A stretch of DNA of 64,000 bases from Cerrena zonata (lineage: Eukaryota > Basidiomycota > Agaricomycetes > Polyporales > Cerrenaceae): contig JASBNA010000006.1 of the NCBI GenBank assembly GCA_038087015.1, positions 558,001-622,000 on the forward strand. The letters run 5' to 3'. Positions 62,781-64,000 of this stretch are shown here, piece after piece (position 1 is the stretch's first letter; every line of letters begins with the position of its first letter). Below the pieces are notes generated by a model, which was not told the DNA's origin, did not search any database, and saw nothing but the letters and a program-made list of their open reading frames with translations. The position numbers and the translations under genes were made by a program.

Positions 62781-62801
62781 GAAAAAAGAAAAAAGAAAAA
62801 A
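62781..62801. repeat. Tandem repeat, unit GAAAAAA, three copies
   Basis: Three identical 7-bp units in a row, continuing into a purine-rich stretch to about 62822. On the minus strand this is a T-rich tract about 330 bp beyond the stop of the right-edge gene. Confidence 0.75.
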
Positions 62802-63130
62802 GAAACACTTAAAAAAAGAGACAAGGATAGCAATATAGATCTGGGGGATCACCAAGCGTAAAAAAGACGTTATATGAGGGAGGGTAATCAAAGGGGTGAG
62901 GTTGTGGAGGGTGGAGAGGGAGTAGTAGTATCGCAAGTGAAGTGGGTTGGGCTAGTAATACAACAGGGAAATCACGAGATCCCCGAACAATCCCTAAGGA
63001 AGGGGTATACGTTTGGGGGCGTACACCGTTCGTTTGAGCGTAAGAAAGAGAGATGAGATGTAATAAGTTCAAGAAAGAGCTGTCTAGTACGGTCGTTTCA
63101 TCATGACGGAGACAGAGAGGATTTGTGGGG

Positions 63131-64000
63131 CTAGAAGAAGCTAGGTAGGTTCGGCAAGTAGGCTCTGTTATCGAGGAACGAAATAGGGAGTTGGTTAGTG
63201 GATGAAAGAGAGAAACAGGGACAAGAACACTTACATCGCACTCAACCCAGCAGCAAATGCCAATGCACCCCAGGCCAACTGTTTTCTCTCAGCCGTCACC
63301 CTCCCTCTCGCCCGACTATTACTAACAATTGCCCTCTCCTGTTCCCCCACCTGCGGCCATTTACCTTCCCTGAAGTTGAACCTCAACTGCTGCTGCTCCT
63401 CTTCTCTCGCGCGTTTCTGCGCTTTCGATGACGCACTATTGAGATTGACGAGAGTGACTTCTTCATCTGATGCATCGACGTCAATCACTTCCTGCGTCTT
63501 CTCACCCTGAATATTATTCTTCCAAACACGTTCAGCCTTGAGTCTTTCAATCAAAGCCCTCTGCTCGCGAACATCCTCGTGCATATCCACTTCAGTAGCC
63601 CGAGCAATTGCCGCATCCTCATCAACCGCCGTCTCATCCGATCCACCCGGGGTGACTTCCTCGCGAATAGCGGTCATAGCCACTTTTGGAGTCTTGGGCG
63701 AGTGCGAACCCACCACTGTACGTTCACTAGAAGGAGCAGAAGTAGGCGCAGGGCTCTTCAATCGCGTCGATCGTCTCAAAGACCCCGGTGTAACGGGAGG
63801 GACGACCGAACGCGCAGGAGATGGCGCACGCTTACTAGTCACAGGCAAACGCGATGGGGTGGATTCTACAGGCTTTTCGGCGCGTGAAGGTAAAGGAGTA
63901 CTCTTGGCCGCTGGAGGAGGCTTAGGAGTGGTCGTTGCAGCGCTAGGACTAGGAGCAGGGGAAGCTTCTCGTCGACGTTTAGCTGGGTTGGGTCCATCTC
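63131..64000 (-). CDS. C-terminal part of an unknown protein, cut by the right edge
   Basis: The visible part begins inside a Pro/Ser/Ala-rich, basic disordered region (GPNPAKRRREASPAPS) with many SP/TP sites (VVPPVTPGSLRRSTRLKSPA, SPKTPKVAMT). It continues through acidic DETAVDEDAAIARATEVDM, a short coiled-coil-like stretch EQRALIERLKAERVWKNN, and SSKAQKRAREEEQQQ. The most natural end uses a GTAAGT donor inside LSA(M/I), with one more exon ending YLPNLPSFF and TAG at 63131; without that splice it stops at 63231. The last residues AWGALAFAAGLSAIAYL form a hydrophobic segment that could be a tail anchor. No named family recognised. Confidence 0.7.

Larger units (their letters stand above)
60984..63130. 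other. Gene-free region, 2.1 kb
   Basis: No coding exon with splice support on either strand. It contains a perfect 14-bp palindrome (61486-61499) and an A-rich tandem repeat (62781-62801). Confidence 0.5.

Overview
The window reads as nuclear DNA of a filamentous basidiomycete, most likely an Agaricomycete. Genes lie on both strands and carry many short introns (mostly 45-65 nt) with GT-AG and occasional GC-AG borders. Several families are typical of mushroom-forming fungi: RTA1-like membrane proteins, DUF6534-type seven-helix proteins, a long MYND protein and a multi-exon ABCC transporter. I see no rRNA, tRNA, CRISPR array, transposase or viral gene. All gene models below were spliced by eye from the sequence.
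Layout. 0-5 kb: two tandem PHO84-type phosphate:H+ symporters (the first cut by the left edge). 4.9-14.7 kb: housekeeping block with APC/C subunit Cut9/Cdc16, a possible tiny Cys-rich gene, nucleolar RRM protein Nop15/NIFK, a conserved unknown and the Pol III repressor Maf1. 16.6-25.4 kb: a frameshifted MYND gene and a full ABCC transporter. 25.9-31.9 kb: a coiled-coil unknown and two RTA1-like paralogues. 33-37 kb: a membrane-anchored metallophosphatase and a thiol glutathione peroxidase. 37.7-46.9 kb: telomerase reverse transcriptase (TERT) head-to-head with the nucleotide-excision-repair nuclease Rad2/XPG over a 354-bp shared upstream region. 47-55.3 kb: complex I subunit NDUFB8, a methyltransferase, an SDR oxidoreductase, a PA2G4/Ebp1-like protein and the small KEOPS subunit Pcc1. 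55.7-61 kb: two tandem DUF6534-type genes. 63.1-64 kb: the 3' end of an unknown gene cut by the right edge.
Themes. Genome maintenance and growth control dominate (APC/C, Maf1, Nop15, TERT, Rad2, Pcc1, Ebp1), mixed with paralogous pairs of membrane proteins. A recurring oddity is single-base reading-frame breaks inside otherwise well-conserved exons: eight +1 breaks in MYND, ABCC, RTA1-2, the coiled-coil gene and RAD2, all beside short G or C runs, plus up to three -1 breaks. TERT, CDC16, both PHO84 genes, Maf1, GPx, the phosphatase, PA2G4 and Pcc1 read through cleanly. Assembly errors are the simplest explanation, but the clustering in a few genes deserves checking.
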